NCBI GenBank assembly: GCA_050304135.1
Contig: JBNLDC010000005.1
Coordinates: forward strand, 287,587-351,586
Direction: 5' to 3'
DNA: 64,000 nucleotides
From: JAFGNB01 sp050304135
GTDB taxonomy: Bacteria > Fibrobacterota > Chitinivibrionia > Chitinivibrionales > Chitinispirillaceae
Both the position numbers and the translations under genes were made by a program. Below the pieces are notes generated by a model. The model was not told where the DNA came from. It saw only the letters and a list, made by a program, of their open reading frames with translations, and made no database searches. Of this stretch, positions 35,863 through 44,065 are shown piece by piece (position 1 is the stretch's first letter; each line of letters starts with the position of its first letter).

Positions 35863-36399
35863 TCATTTCCCGGCAGGCATTTCTTCCGGTTTGTCTGCGC
35901 CACTGCAGGGAATTGCCTCAAGAATAACGGCAACCGCCGGTTTACCCCGCTCCGCAAAAATAATTTTACCCTCTTTATCAACAACATACACCGTTCGTTT
36001 ATTCATAAATGCGCCCTTGGCGCCATACTGTTCCGCAACGGCACTTTTCACGTCAACCAGCAGGGGAAATTGAAAGCCGTGTTTTTCAATAAATTTGGTA
36101 TGAGATTTCTCCGATCCGGGATTGACCCCGAATACCACTGCATCACACTGTTCAAATAACGAGTAATCATCACGGAGTTCACAGAGTTGTTTTGTACAGA
36201 CCGGAGTTTCATCACCGGGATAGAACACAAGAACAACAAACTTCTTCTCTTTAAATTCTCCCAGGGTAACGACCGTTCCCTCAGCAGTCTTGAGCTTAAA
36301 CTCCGGAGCACCTGCACCGATTTCCAGCATAGTACCACCTCCATAGGCGAAAACGGCAAACAGTGCCGCTATACAAAAAAGAATACCTGATCGTCTCAT
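35863..36399 (-). CDS. Exported Bcp-type peroxiredoxin
   Basis: The 178-residue protein reduces hydroperoxides. A signal peptide occupies residues 1-19 (ending FAYGG). The AhpC/TSA fold is clear: APEFKLKTAEG, KKFVVLVFYPGDETPVCTKQLCELRD with the peroxidatic Cys and a second Cys five residues later, the hallmark of BCP/PrxQ, then VFGVNPGSEKSHTKFIEKHG. The exported location fits a periplasmic or surface peroxidase. CCGGGAGG provides a strong ribosome binding site. Confidence 0.9.
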   Translation of the reverse strand: MRRSGILFCIAALFAVFAYGGGTMLEIGAGAPEFKLKTAEGTVVTLGEFKEKKFVVLVFYPGDETPVCTKQLCELRDDYSLFEQCDAVVFGVNPGSEKSHTKFIEKHGFQFPLLVDVKSAVAEQYGAKGAFMNKRTVYVVDKEGKIIFAERGKPAVAVILEAIPCSGADKPEEMPAGK

Positions 36400-36516
36400 G
36401 AAACCTCCCGGGTTACCTAGTGTACCGACAACAACTTGCTACCGACGTGTCGGAGTGGGTATTTTAATTACGGATCGTAATCGGCAACTATTTGAATATA
36501 TTTCAGAAACAACGGT

Positions 36517-36819
36517 ATGAAACAACAATGTTCAGGGATTACCAAAAGCGGCGAGCGGTGTAAAATCACCGGAAATCTTACCGACGGCTACTGTTACCGA
36601 CACCGGCCCCGGGAAACGCCGACCACTCAACCGGAACCCTCCCCTAAAACCGAAAAAGAAAACGTTGCACCTCCGCCGCCGGAAGCGACACAGGCGAGCA
36701 TTCCGGAACCGGAGTCTTCAAGCCTGCTTCCCCTTGTGGGAATAGTATGCCTGCTTCTGTTCGTTCTGCTTCTTGCAATCAACGGAAAACGAAAAACGGA
36801 ATTCATCCGCCTGCGGTAG
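36517..36819 (+). CDS. Small Cys/His-finger protein with C-terminal membrane helix
   Basis: The 100-residue product begins with QCSGITKSGERCKITG followed by DGYCYRHRP, a Cys-x8-Cys...Cys-x2-His arrangement typical of short zinc-binding domains found in many small bacterial and phage proteins (DUF5763-like). A Pro/Glu-rich linker (residues ~30-70) leads to a membrane helix (LLPLVGIVCLLLFVLLLAI) and a basic end, so the finger would face the cytoplasm or lie at the membrane. Function is unknown. The gene is short but its conserved motif argues that it is real. Confidence 0.65.
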   Translation: MKQQCSGITKSGERCKITGNLTDGYCYRHRPRETPTTQPEPSPKTEKENVAPPPPEATQASIPEPESSSLLPLVGIVCLLLFVLLLAINGKRKTEFIRLR

Positions 36820-36912
36820 CCTCCCGGAGTTTCTCTCTTCAAAGCATCCGGAGATAACAGGAAGTCGGTATTCCCGGCATTTCTGTTATCCTGTAACCCG
36901 TTTTGCGAGATA

Positions 36913-38031
36913 TTAAAGCGGTCGCTGCCCCTCAAGTGCTTTCGGCATTTCCCCCGGTACACTTTCGATATGAATCGACTGTGTCGGAAACGCGAACGAT
37001 AACCCCATGGACCTGACGGTTTTCATGATCTTGAGCATAAACACCTGTTTTATTTCAAGAAACTCCGCCCAGTTGGTTGTAACCGTAAAACAGTAGATAA
37101 ACAGATCAAGACTTGACGGACCGAAATTGTCAAAATTGACCAGGTAAAAATCATTGCGGATGGCGTCGTCGGCCTTGATGATCTCCCGTACGGCAACCAC
37201 CAGTTCCTCCAGTTTTTCCGGTGACGTGGCATACGTCACCCCTACGGTCATTTTAATCCTGCGTTTCTTCATCCGGGACCAGTTGTTGATCGCACTGGTA
37301 GTGAACAGTGAATTCGGCATGGTGATCAGACTGTTCGCGAAGGTGCGGATACGGGTGGTCCGCAGCCCGACTTCCTCCACCGTTCCCTCCACGGCCCCCA
37401 TCTCGATCCAGTCACCGATGTGAAACGGTTTATCAAGAAAAATCACCAGTGAACCGAACAGATTGGCAACGGTATCTTTGGAGGCCATGGCGATCGCCAC
37501 ACCACCGATACCAAGCCCGGCAATGAGGCTCCCCACCGAGTACCCCATATTCTGGAGCACCAGCACCACCCCGATAATAAAAAAGAAAACCTTCGAGCTT
37601 CTCCGCACGATAGGAATCAGCTGATCATCAAGCTTTGATTCGGTATGTTTCGCCTTATCGGTCCAGAGTTCCGCAAGTCCGTCGATGAGCCTGATGGCAA
37701 ACCAGATGACCATTGCGACAATCGTACCGTTTATGAGCGAATGAATGAATTTCCTGACATCCACCGGCGAATCAGGAAACGGAAGCATCAGCAGTGCCAC
37801 CTGCAACCCGCCCACCATCACCAACCACTCTGCCGGTTTGGCAAGTGCGGTAAGCAGAATGTCATCAAGTGCGAATTTGGTTTTCTGCGACAGTTTAATA
37901 AAATGACCGAACAACAGTGCAACCAGCTTTTTTCCGAGAAATCCGGCGAAAATGGCACCGAAAGCTGTCAGATATACCCACACTTCGATATTCCAGAGCG
38001 TACGGTGAAAAAATGCCTGCATATACTCCAT
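36913..38031 (-). CDS. MscS family mechanosensitive channel
   Basis: The 372-residue protein forms a pressure-relief channel. Four to five membrane segments occupy residues ~15-180. The pore helix and beta-domain entry are visible in LIAGLGIGGVAIAMASKD, TVANLFGSLVIFLDKPFHIGD and GAVEGTVEEVGLRTTRIRT, all strong MscS signatures. The C-terminal part is the cytosolic vestibule with MKKRRIKMTVGVTYATSP. The length is intermediate, with extra N-terminal helices compared with E. coli MscS. It follows the GH43 gene on the same strand but a hairpin separates them. Confidence 0.95.
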   Translation of the reverse strand: MEYMQAFFHRTLWNIEVWVYLTAFGAIFAGFLGKKLVALLFGHFIKLSQKTKFALDDILLTALAKPAEWLVMVGGLQVALLMLPFPDSPVDVRKFIHSLINGTIVAMVIWFAIRLIDGLAELWTDKAKHTESKLDDQLIPIVRRSSKVFFFIIGVVLVLQNMGYSVGSLIAGLGIGGVAIAMASKDTVANLFGSLVIFLDKPFHIGDWIEMGAVEGTVEEVGLRTTRIRTFANSLITMPNSLFTTSAINNWSRMKKRRIKMTVGVTYATSPEKLEELVVAVREIIKADDAIRNDFYLVNFDNFGPSSLDLFIYCFTVTTNWAEFLEIKQVFMLKIMKTVRSMGLSFAFPTQSIHIESVPGEMPKALEGQRPL

Positions 38032-38118
38032 CAGAGGTGCCTTTCTTTGAAAATTCCACTGCCGGTGAAACTGCTGACCTGCATCGATTGTTGTCGGCTA
38101 AAAATAAAAGGTAGGGAA

Positions 38119-38160
38119 GGTGCGAGCCAAACAGTGCCGTTTTATCGGCACCTTTGCACC
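38119..38160 (-). terminator. Two-level hairpin, probable terminator of the GH43 gene
   Basis: Outer arms GGTGC/GCACC (38119-38123 and 38156-38160) enclose a perfect GTGCCG/CGGCAC hairpin (38134-38139, 38146-38151). On the minus strand it is followed by CTACCTTTTATTTTTAG. It is 41 bases past the GH43 stop. A leader role for mscS cannot be excluded. Confidence 0.5.
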
Positions 38161-38200
38161 CTTAGGCGGGTGTCTTCCAGTAGGGATTACACCATTTCGA

Positions 38201-39331
38201 TTACCGCTTTTGTTGTAATGCATTCCGGAGTTTAACACCGGAAATCGAATAGTATTCCTTGCCATCAGTCGCTAAAAGCCGCGGATTCGCAGTCCTGCCA
38301 AGCAGAAGGATCCGCGGACGGAGGGTTTCAGAAACGATGCGGGTTTTGCTGGCGTTAGCCAATCCGGTTGGGGGCACATACCCGAACTGCGGCCATTCCT
38401 CCTTCCAGTAGAGCGGACGGATAAACATGGTGGCTGCACCGTTGGATGCAGCGTAGGCGTGGTTGATGCAGAACATCGTATTATTCTCTATGAATATTCC
38501 GTTATGCCCGGGCCCCTTCCACTGCGCGGTACTTGAATCGATTATCGTTCCGCCACCGGAAGTCATTGCTTTGCCGGCTTTATCCACAAACGGACCGGTT
38601 ACCTCCTCAGATCTACCCACAACAATCTTGTAGGTACTGCTCGCCCCGCTGCAGCATTTGTCCCACGACACGAACAGGTAGTAATAGCTTTTCCATTTCG
38701 TCAGAAACGGAGCCTCTATCTGCGTTGAAGGTCGGGAGGCAATGGAAAGCAGCTCCGCATCCGGCAGCGGTTTTCCGGTAGTCGTGTCCAGTTCTACCAT
38801 TTTTATCCCTGTCCAGAATGATCCGAAGGTAAGCCAGACCTTACCATCGGTATCTTCAAATACATTCGGGTCAATACAGTTGTAATCATTTGAACCGGAA
38901 GATTTTATAACCACACCCCTGTCGGTCCAGCGGTAATCCGCATCGGTGGAATTCAGAGTGGGGCTTGTAGCGAGTCCGATGGCGGAAGTGTTGGAACCGA
39001 ACGTTGAAACGGAGTAGTACAACCAGTAGGTATCATCACGGAAACTTATATCCGGAGCCCAGAAATCGCGGCCGTTGTTTCCGGGAACGGTGGAAGCTAC
39101 CCATGAAGGACTCGAACTGAATGTAGCCCCCCGGTTCCTCCAGCCGCCGTAACGATTATTCGACGTTTTATACGGAGTCAGATTGCCCGTGTAATAAACA
39201 TAATAGGTTGAACCCTGTTTGATCATCACCGGATCATGAACAAAGGTATCCATCGATCCCTGAGCAGTAATTGAACGCACACCTCCGAATAACAGTATAC
39301 AGAAAATAACGGATCTGAAAAAATGCGGCAT
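38201..39331 (-). CDS. Secreted GH43 arabinan endo-1,5-alpha-L-arabinanase
   Basis: The enzyme would cleave arabinan in plant cell-wall pectin. The 376-residue protein (ATG at 39331 after GGGGGGAGTTG) has a signal peptide (to ~residue 22, ITAQG). The five-bladed propeller carries the GH43 catalytic trio: the base Asp in FVHDPVMIK, the middle Asp in YNCIDPNVFED and the acid Glu in TQIEAPFLTKW; GRDFWAPDISF is also typical. The last ~45 residues form a tail ending YYSISGVKLRNALQQ that resembles a C-terminal sorting signal of surface proteins. It is the only carbohydrase in the window. Confidence 0.93.
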   Translation of the reverse strand: MPHFFRSVIFCILLFGGVRSITAQGSMDTFVHDPVMIKQGSTYYVYYTGNLTPYKTSNNRYGGWRNRGATFSSSPSWVASTVPGNNGRDFWAPDISFRDDTYWLYYSVSTFGSNTSAIGLATSPTLNSTDADYRWTDRGVVIKSSGSNDYNCIDPNVFEDTDGKVWLTFGSFWTGIKMVELDTTTGKPLPDAELLSIASRPSTQIEAPFLTKWKSYYYLFVSWDKCCSGASSTYKIVVGRSEEVTGPFVDKAGKAMTSGGGTIIDSSTAQWKGPGHNGIFIENNTMFCINHAYAASNGAATMFIRPLYWKEEWPQFGYVPPTGLANASKTRIVSETLRPRILLLGRTANPRLLATDGKEYYSISGVKLRNALQQKR

Positions 39332-39599
39332 CAACTCCCCCCTTTTTTATCGCCTTATTACTACTGCCTGGACCTGCCGGCTCAGGTTCTCTCTCCAATG
39401 TACAGTAATTCGCCTCCAATGATACTAATATATGGTTATATTTTGAGAGCTGAAGCTTGCTCTACAAGGTGCAGCCCAAAAAGGTGTGGAAAATCACCAG
39501 TGCCTTGTACCGCACGATCACACCTTGCACATCATTGAAACCGCCACATTGCTACAACCCCGGAACTACTTCAAAATCAATCACAAAAAAAATTAAAGT
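39332..39599. other. Intergenic region upstream of GH43 and the 57-residue gene
   Basis: The 268 bases between divergent genes are AT-rich and hold no supported gene. Together with the promoter and leader they make a 403-base gap. Regulation of the GH43 gene is not visible. Confidence 0.4.
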
Positions 39600-39627
39600 T
39601 TGCTTTTTTTCTTCCGATTGGTATAAT
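39600..39627 (+). promoter_or_regulatory. Predicted promoter of the 57-residue protein gene
   Basis: TTGCTT (39600-39605) and a perfect TATAAT (39622-39627) are spaced by 16 bases. The start codon lies about 100 bases downstream, leaving a leader of 95-100 bases. Confidence 0.6.
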
Positions 39628-39734
39628 ATAAGAGAGGGCAAACAGGAACGTTTTGAGATAGATGGTAATTTAAGCGGTTAACACAACAAGGCGTTCGCTG
39701 CAATAGTAGCAAATTCACCTGAAAGGGGGGTTGT

Positions 39735-39908
39735 ATGATGCATCAACAGTATGAACCGAATCTTACGTTGGATGATCGACCTGATCGGGAAGTAATCATT
39801 GAAAAGGATGAGATTATCGGACTGATTATAGATCTTGAAACGCTCTCCGTCGACGATTTCTACGAAACGTATTTTTCAACTCCCAGGAAAAAACGCTCCC
39901 GGAAATGA
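39735..39908 (+). CDS. Small protein of 57 residues, unknown
   Basis: A strong purine-rich ribosome binding site (GAAAGGGGGG) precedes tandem ATG codons at 39735 and 39738. The product has an acidic first two thirds (NLTLDDRPDREVIIEKDE, then IIDLETLSVDDFYETYF) and a very basic end (PRKKRSRK). It has no signal peptide or membrane helix. A perfect TATAAT promoter lies upstream. The mixed charge and short length resemble small regulators or adaptors, but I recognise no family. The gene ends 27 bases before the convergent manA stop. Confidence 0.6.
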   Translation: MMHQQYEPNLTLDDRPDREVIIEKDEIIGLIIDLETLSVDDFYETYFSTPRKKRSRK

Positions 39909-39935
39909 TCGACGGTATTTTTCTTCAGGATAATA

Positions 39936-41054
39936 CTACCGATCGCCCGACGATACTCCATCCCGATCGCCCATGAGTTGTCTGATTCGGGATGGTGTAT
40001 ACCGGGCCTCCTCAAGCGGGCCGACAATTTCACGCTGAAGATCCGGAACCGTCGTCATCAGAAAACAGCACGCTTCTGACCCCGTAACCGATACCTCTCC
40101 CATACTAGCCGGAAGCACCACCGTCGCACCTTTTTGTACCGGGGTAGTACCACCCTCCCAATCAAGCCGTGAATGCCCATCAAGAATGGTAAATATCCTG
40201 CACGAGGCTCGCGGTGCAAGCCGTACGGTCGCACCGCCACCGGGAACAATGAACTCTTCGAGAGCAAAGTGGGAACAGGCGATACGGATGTTATGGACAT
40301 ACCCCTCTGCAGGAAGCTCCAGAGGTTCAATCAGATAACTTTGTCGTGAACTGCGGTCGGCAACCCTGACCGCCTCGTCCAGATGCAACGGTCGGGGCAG
40401 GCCGGAGGCGTCTGTGCGTTTCCAGTCGTACAGCCGCAACGTTGTATCGGAACTCTGCTGCACCTCGTATATCACCACTTCCCCGAGAATGGCATGGATC
40501 GTCGTTGCGGGGATAAAATAAACCTCTCCTTTTTTAACAGAAACGATATTGAGCAACCGTTCAATGGTACCACTTTGCGCTGCCGCGCGAAGCTCATCCT
40601 CACTTACCTCTTTTTTAAGGCCGACCGCCAGTGAGCCGGTCGGGCCCGCATCGGCAACATACCAGCACTCGGTTTTTCCATAGGGTTCTCCGAAGAGCTC
40701 CCGCGCCCGACGATCATCAGGATGCACCTGCACCGAAAGACGCTCATGCGCATCAATGAATTTAACGAGAAGAGGGAAGGTGGCGGTACCTGAGCCAACG
40801 GGTCCGTTGAGAGATTCCGGCACCTCGCGGTAGAGCTGGTCAAGGGGCATACCTGCCAGAGCGCCGCTTGCAACCGTTGTCGTGGCACCGGTTATGGCGG
40901 AGAGTTCCCAGGACTCCCCGATTGTCTTCGCAGATGGAAGCACCCTGCCGAAGAGTGACGAGAGTTTTCGTCCTCCCCATATTTTTTCTTCGTAATGCGG
41001 ATGAAAAAAAAGCGGTTCGGCAGAAAGGTTCAGGTCAGGTTTTTTCTTTTTCAA
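39936..41054 (-). CDS. manA: Mannose-6-phosphate isomerase, type I
   Basis: The zinc enzyme interconverts fructose-6- and mannose-6-phosphate, feeding GDP-sugar synthesis. HPHYEEKIWGGRKLSSLF opens the protein; zinc ligands sit in RLSVQVHPDD, GKTECWYV and TIHAILG. The C-terminal part is shorter than in fungal enzymes, as usual for bacterial class I proteins. No ATG exists near the start. I prefer the TTG at 41054, giving 372 residues and a 20-base overlap with the upstream STAS gene; a TTG at 41114 would overlap it by 80 bases. The overlap suggests coupling with that gene. Confidence 0.92.
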   Translation of the reverse strand: MKKKKPDLNLSAEPLFFHPHYEEKIWGGRKLSSLFGRVLPSAKTIGESWELSAITGATTTVASGALAGMPLDQLYREVPESLNGPVGSGTATFPLLVKFIDAHERLSVQVHPDDRRARELFGEPYGKTECWYVADAGPTGSLAVGLKKEVSEDELRAAAQSGTIERLLNIVSVKKGEVYFIPATTIHAILGEVVIYEVQQSSDTTLRLYDWKRTDASGLPRPLHLDEAVRVADRSSRQSYLIEPLELPAEGYVHNIRIACSHFALEEFIVPGGGATVRLAPRASCRIFTILDGHSRLDWEGGTTPVQKGATVVLPASMGEVSVTGSEACCFLMTTVPDLQREIVGPLEEARYTPSRIRQLMGDRDGVSSGDR

Positions 41055-41391
41055 GTACGTCGTTTGCGAAATCCTCAAATGATTTGTAAAGATATCCTTC
41101 GAACACGATATCAAATTTCAGTGTTTCGAAAATATAATTTATATATTCATTGGAGGATATAATGAAAATCGCCCCGTTCTGCTTGCGGACTTTATTGAGG
41201 TTGTAGACGAGCGCACCGATACCGCCGCTGCAGATAAACGTCACATCATCAAGATTGAACACGATATGCACAAAACCCTGTTCAATAATCTGCTGAATCT
41301 CCTTATCGAGTACCCGGGCATTTTCCCAGTCGATACGGCCATGTGGCTTGATCACTTTGAATTTGCTGATTTCGGTGACTGACAGCTCCAT
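41035..41391 (-). CDS. STAS domain protein (anti-sigma factor antagonist-like)
   Basis: The 118-residue protein is one STAS domain: KVIKPHGRIDWENARVLDKEI, FVHIVFNLDDVTFICSGGIGALV and a C-terminal helix region. The usual phosphorylated Ser site reads CSGGIGAL (with Ser66), equivalent to the DSSGLGLL motif of SpoIIAA-type antagonists. It would be controlled by a switch kinase and phosphatase, which are not in the window. GAAAGGGGATACGT precedes the ATG. The manA frame overlaps its end. Confidence 0.9.
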   Translation of the reverse strand: MELSVTEISKFKVIKPHGRIDWENARVLDKEIQQIIEQGFVHIVFNLDDVTFICSGGIGALVYNLNKVRKQNGAIFIISSNEYINYIFETLKFDIVFEGYLYKSFEDFANDVLEKEKT

Positions 41392-41440
41392 ACGTATCCC
41401 CTTTCAAGGGTTGCTACTATCCGGGTAAAACAGCCAATAT

Positions 41441-41623
41441 TTATTCAACTTCATCGTATTCAGCATCACTGATATCATACTCCTTTCCGTCAAAACGGGG
41501 TGCCGGAGATTGCTTCGGTCCGGGGGGAGTATGTTTGCTCTTCGCCGGCAGCAGCATCCTGATTACCGAGCGCACAACGGTGTAGAGTATAAGCAGTTCT
41601 GCGATTCTGACAAGTAGTGACAC
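41441..41623 (-). CDS. Small single-pass membrane protein (60 residues)
   Basis: The product has one N-terminal membrane helix (LLVRIAELLILYTVVRSVI), a Pro/Lys-rich linker and an acidic, aromatic tail (RFDGKEYDISDAEYDEVE). This layout matches DUF4834-type small membrane proteins seen beside regulatory genes in other phyla, from memory. It starts with GTG at 41623 and lies 49 bases upstream of the STAS gene on the same strand, so both may share a transcript. Confidence 0.55.
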   Translation of the reverse strand: MSLLVRIAELLILYTVVRSVIRMLLPAKSKHTPPGPKQSPAPRFDGKEYDISDAEYDEVE

Positions 41624-42048
41624 GATTGATAAAATTCCTGTACAATGGTATATTTTTAGTTTGTTTCTTTCAAGAAAGAAATGTTCCTTACAGAAAAAAT
41701 AATTCCATGAGACCGTTACGACCCTTTTTTAAAGGAATCAGGTCACGACCGGGCATCACCGCCCGGAGGATCCGGTATAAACGACGGCGTGGTGAATCGG
41801 TACCTCCGGGCGGGACGCGGATCCCGGAAGAACGAACGAACATCTCCGGAAAGATACCGTTCAACGACCCGCACCCGAAACTGGTGCAGCCCCCTCCGGG
41901 GATTACCACCTGCCGCTGGAGTACCTGAAAATGAAAAAACGTCGGATAACGCTTTCCCGCATCGTACGGCACATCCGGCTGATCGGGATTTCCGATGCAA
42001 CCTATACAAACAGTATTACGTTAACGTCTGCCGACGGAGGATAAGTGT
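41624..42048. other. Gap with two doubtful small open frames
   Basis: This 425-base divergent region precedes moxR. An open frame at 41707-41928 (73 residues, very Arg/Pro-rich) and another at 41931-42044 (37 residues, starts MKKRRITLSR) are nearly contiguous but lack convincing ribosome binding sites; the second ends inside the moxR Shine-Dalgarno sequence (GACGGAGGATAAG). They may be decayed sequence or leader ORFs. Confidence 0.3.
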
Positions 42049-43038
42049 ATGGCTGTTGATATGACACAACTCAACGAGATGATAAAAGAAGAAAGCAGCT
42101 TTGTTTCCCTTCTGAAAACGGAAATGAGTAAAGTGATTGTCGGTCAGAATAAAATGGTGGATCGACTGCTGATCGGAATGCTCACCCGCGGGCACATTCT
42201 GCTTGAGGGAGTTCCCGGGCTCGCCAAAACACTTGCCGTCGCCACGCTTGCCAAGGTGATAGACACCGGTTTCAAGCGGATACAGTTCACCCCGGACCTT
42301 CTGCCGGCGGATCTGATCGGTACGATGATTTACAATCAGAAATCAGGTGAGTTCGTCGTGAAAAAAGGCCCGCTCTTTTCGAACATTATTCTTGCCGATG
42401 AAATCAACCGGGCACCGGCAAAAGTCCAGAGTGCCCTTCTCGAGGCTATGCAGGAGCGGCAGGTCACCATTGGTGAAAACACCTTTACCCTTGACGACCC
42501 CTTTCTCGTACTCGCCACCCAGAATCCGATCGAACAGGAGGGGACCTATCCTCTGCCCGAAGCCCAGGTCGACCGTTTCATGCTGAAGCTGAAAATTGTC
42601 TACCCCACCCGCGAAGAGGAGAAGGAAATCCTTACGCGTATGGGGAAAGAAGCGATCCCGGAGGTAAACAAGGTAATCACCGTCGACAAGATTCTCTCGG
42701 CACGCGCAGTGGTTGAAAAAATCTATGTTGACCCGAAGGTGGAGGATTACATTGTCAACATTGTCTATGCGAGCCGCGAACCGCAGTCGGCGGGGCTCGA
42801 AGAGGTCAAAAATCTGATTGCCTACGGTGCTTCACCGCGTGCCACCATCAACCTTCTCAAGGCATCACGTGCTCACGCGTTTATCCGCGGTCGGGGATAC
42901 GTTACCCCCGAAGATGTCAAATCCATTGGCATGGATGTCCTGCGGCATCGTATAATCACCACGTATGAAGCAGAAGCCGAAAACATTTTCGCCGAAGACA
43001 TCGTGCAGAAATTATTCGACAGTGTCGAGGTACCCTGA
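42049..43038 (+). CDS. moxR: MoxR family AAA+ ATPase
   Basis: MoxR ATPases act as chaperones, usually with DUF58/VWA partners. The 329-residue protein has Walker A GVPGLAKTLAVAT (~57), the FTPDLLPADLIGT loop, Walker B IILADEINRAPAKVQ, sensor 1 (VLATQNPIEQEGTYPLPEAQ) and the arginine-rich region with SPRATINLLKASRA (sensor 2). GGAGG precedes the ATG. The next two genes in the same direction encode a TPR/membrane protein and a DUF58 protein, forming the typical operon in shortened form. Confidence 0.96.
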   Translation: MAVDMTQLNEMIKEESSFVSLLKTEMSKVIVGQNKMVDRLLIGMLTRGHILLEGVPGLAKTLAVATLAKVIDTGFKRIQFTPDLLPADLIGTMIYNQKSGEFVVKKGPLFSNIILADEINRAPAKVQSALLEAMQERQVTIGENTFTLDDPFLVLATQNPIEQEGTYPLPEAQVDRFMLKLKIVYPTREEEKEILTRMGKEAIPEVNKVITVDKILSARAVVEKIYVDPKVEDYIVNIVYASREPQSAGLEEVKNLIAYGASPRATINLLKASRAHAFIRGRGYVTPEDVKSIGMDVLRHRIITTYEAEAENIFAEDIVQKLFDSVEVP

Positions 43039-43066
43039 ACGCCCGTCCGGAGTTTACGGCCAACCT

Positions 43067-44065
43067 ATGCTGATCCCTATGCCAAATGCGCACCTGCTGT
43101 TCCTGCTGATCTGCAGCTTTGCGGCTGTACTGTTTGCCGAAAAGGAACTCATGTACGATCCGGAAAAAGGGATAATCTTTGTGGAAAAAGGCTTATCTTC
43201 CTCTCCGGCATCAAGGGAAAAGGATGCCACCGACAACGCGAAAGCCACATCGGACTACTCGCAGCCGCAGAAAAAATCGCGCCACCGGGCGGCAATGCCC
43301 CGATCCAGGTCGGATCTGCACATCGGCCGCAAAAAGGATCCGCCTCAGCTTTACTTCAAATCCGGTCTGGAATATTACAAAAACGGCGACTTCACGAACG
43401 CCCTGAAAAATTTCACCTTCGCGGACTCGGTTGATCATCGCCCCGAATACCGTCTCTGGATCGGTAAAACCCTGCGCAGTCTCGACAGACCCGGTGAAAT
43501 GCTCAAAACGATGTTCACGATCATCAAGAATGAACCTGATTGCGACGTTGCCGATGACGCGCTTTTTGAACTGGGGTTATATTACAAAAAAATTGACGAT
43601 TACGATAAAGCAACCCGGCTTTTTTCTCAGCTTATTGAGCAGTACCCGTTCGCACTTGCCTACCCCACCGAAGAGGAGCTGCGGGAGATCGCCCGGGAAC
43701 AGCGCCGCCTGATGCGCGCCGAAATGATCAATCTCCTCACGATACTCGGATATATTGATGAGGATCTGCCGAGCAGTTTCCGGAATTTTCAGCGGGACCG
43801 GAAGCTTCCCGTTACTGAAATCGGCGACCAGACGACCATTAAGGCAATCAAGGAACTTCACCGGCACTACCTTGAACAGGAAGATCTGAAGCTGCGCAAA
43901 CAGCAGCGGTTCGAGAAATACAGCACCTGGCTGTATATCGCCATCGGTGCGGGAACCCTTAATATCCTGCTGCTTCTGCTGCTCTTATCAAAAGCGAAAG
44001 CCCGCAAACGACACCTCAGTGAACTGCAGAAAATCATCTTTGATCTGGATGTACAGAAACTATGA
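43067..44065 (+). CDS. TPR protein with C-terminal membrane helix
   Basis: From the ATG at 43067 the product has 332 residues; the frame is open upstream but overlaps moxR. A signal peptide (LLFLLICSFAAVLFA) precedes a Ser/Lys-rich stretch, then TPR-like helices (LYFKSGLEYYKNGDFTNALK; ALFELGLYYKKIDDYDKATR) across residues ~105-220, a helical stretch and a membrane helix (~292-312, YIAIGAGTLNILLLLLLL) with a basic cytoplasmic end. It lies between moxR and the DUF58 gene and overlaps the latter's start by four bases, so it is part of the same machinery. The TPRs would sit outside the inner membrane. Confidence 0.75.
   Translation: MLIPMPNAHLLFLLICSFAAVLFAEKELMYDPEKGIIFVEKGLSSSPASREKDATDNAKATSDYSQPQKKSRHRAAMPRSRSDLHIGRKKDPPQLYFKSGLEYYKNGDFTNALKNFTFADSVDHRPEYRLWIGKTLRSLDRPGEMLKTMFTIIKNEPDCDVADDALFELGLYYKKIDDYDKATRLFSQLIEQYPFALAYPTEEELREIAREQRRLMRAEMINLLTILGYIDEDLPSSFRNFQRDRKLPVTEIGDQTTIKAIKELHRHYLEQEDLKLRKQQRFEKYSTWLYIAIGAGTLNILLLLLLLSKAKARKRHLSELQKIIFDLDVQKL

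Noticed and set aside
38110..38165. Candidate c-di-GMP-type or other riboswitch before mscS
   Set aside because: GCAAAG and hairpins are present, but the conserved core of known classes cannot be aligned; a terminator for the GH43 gene explains the structure.
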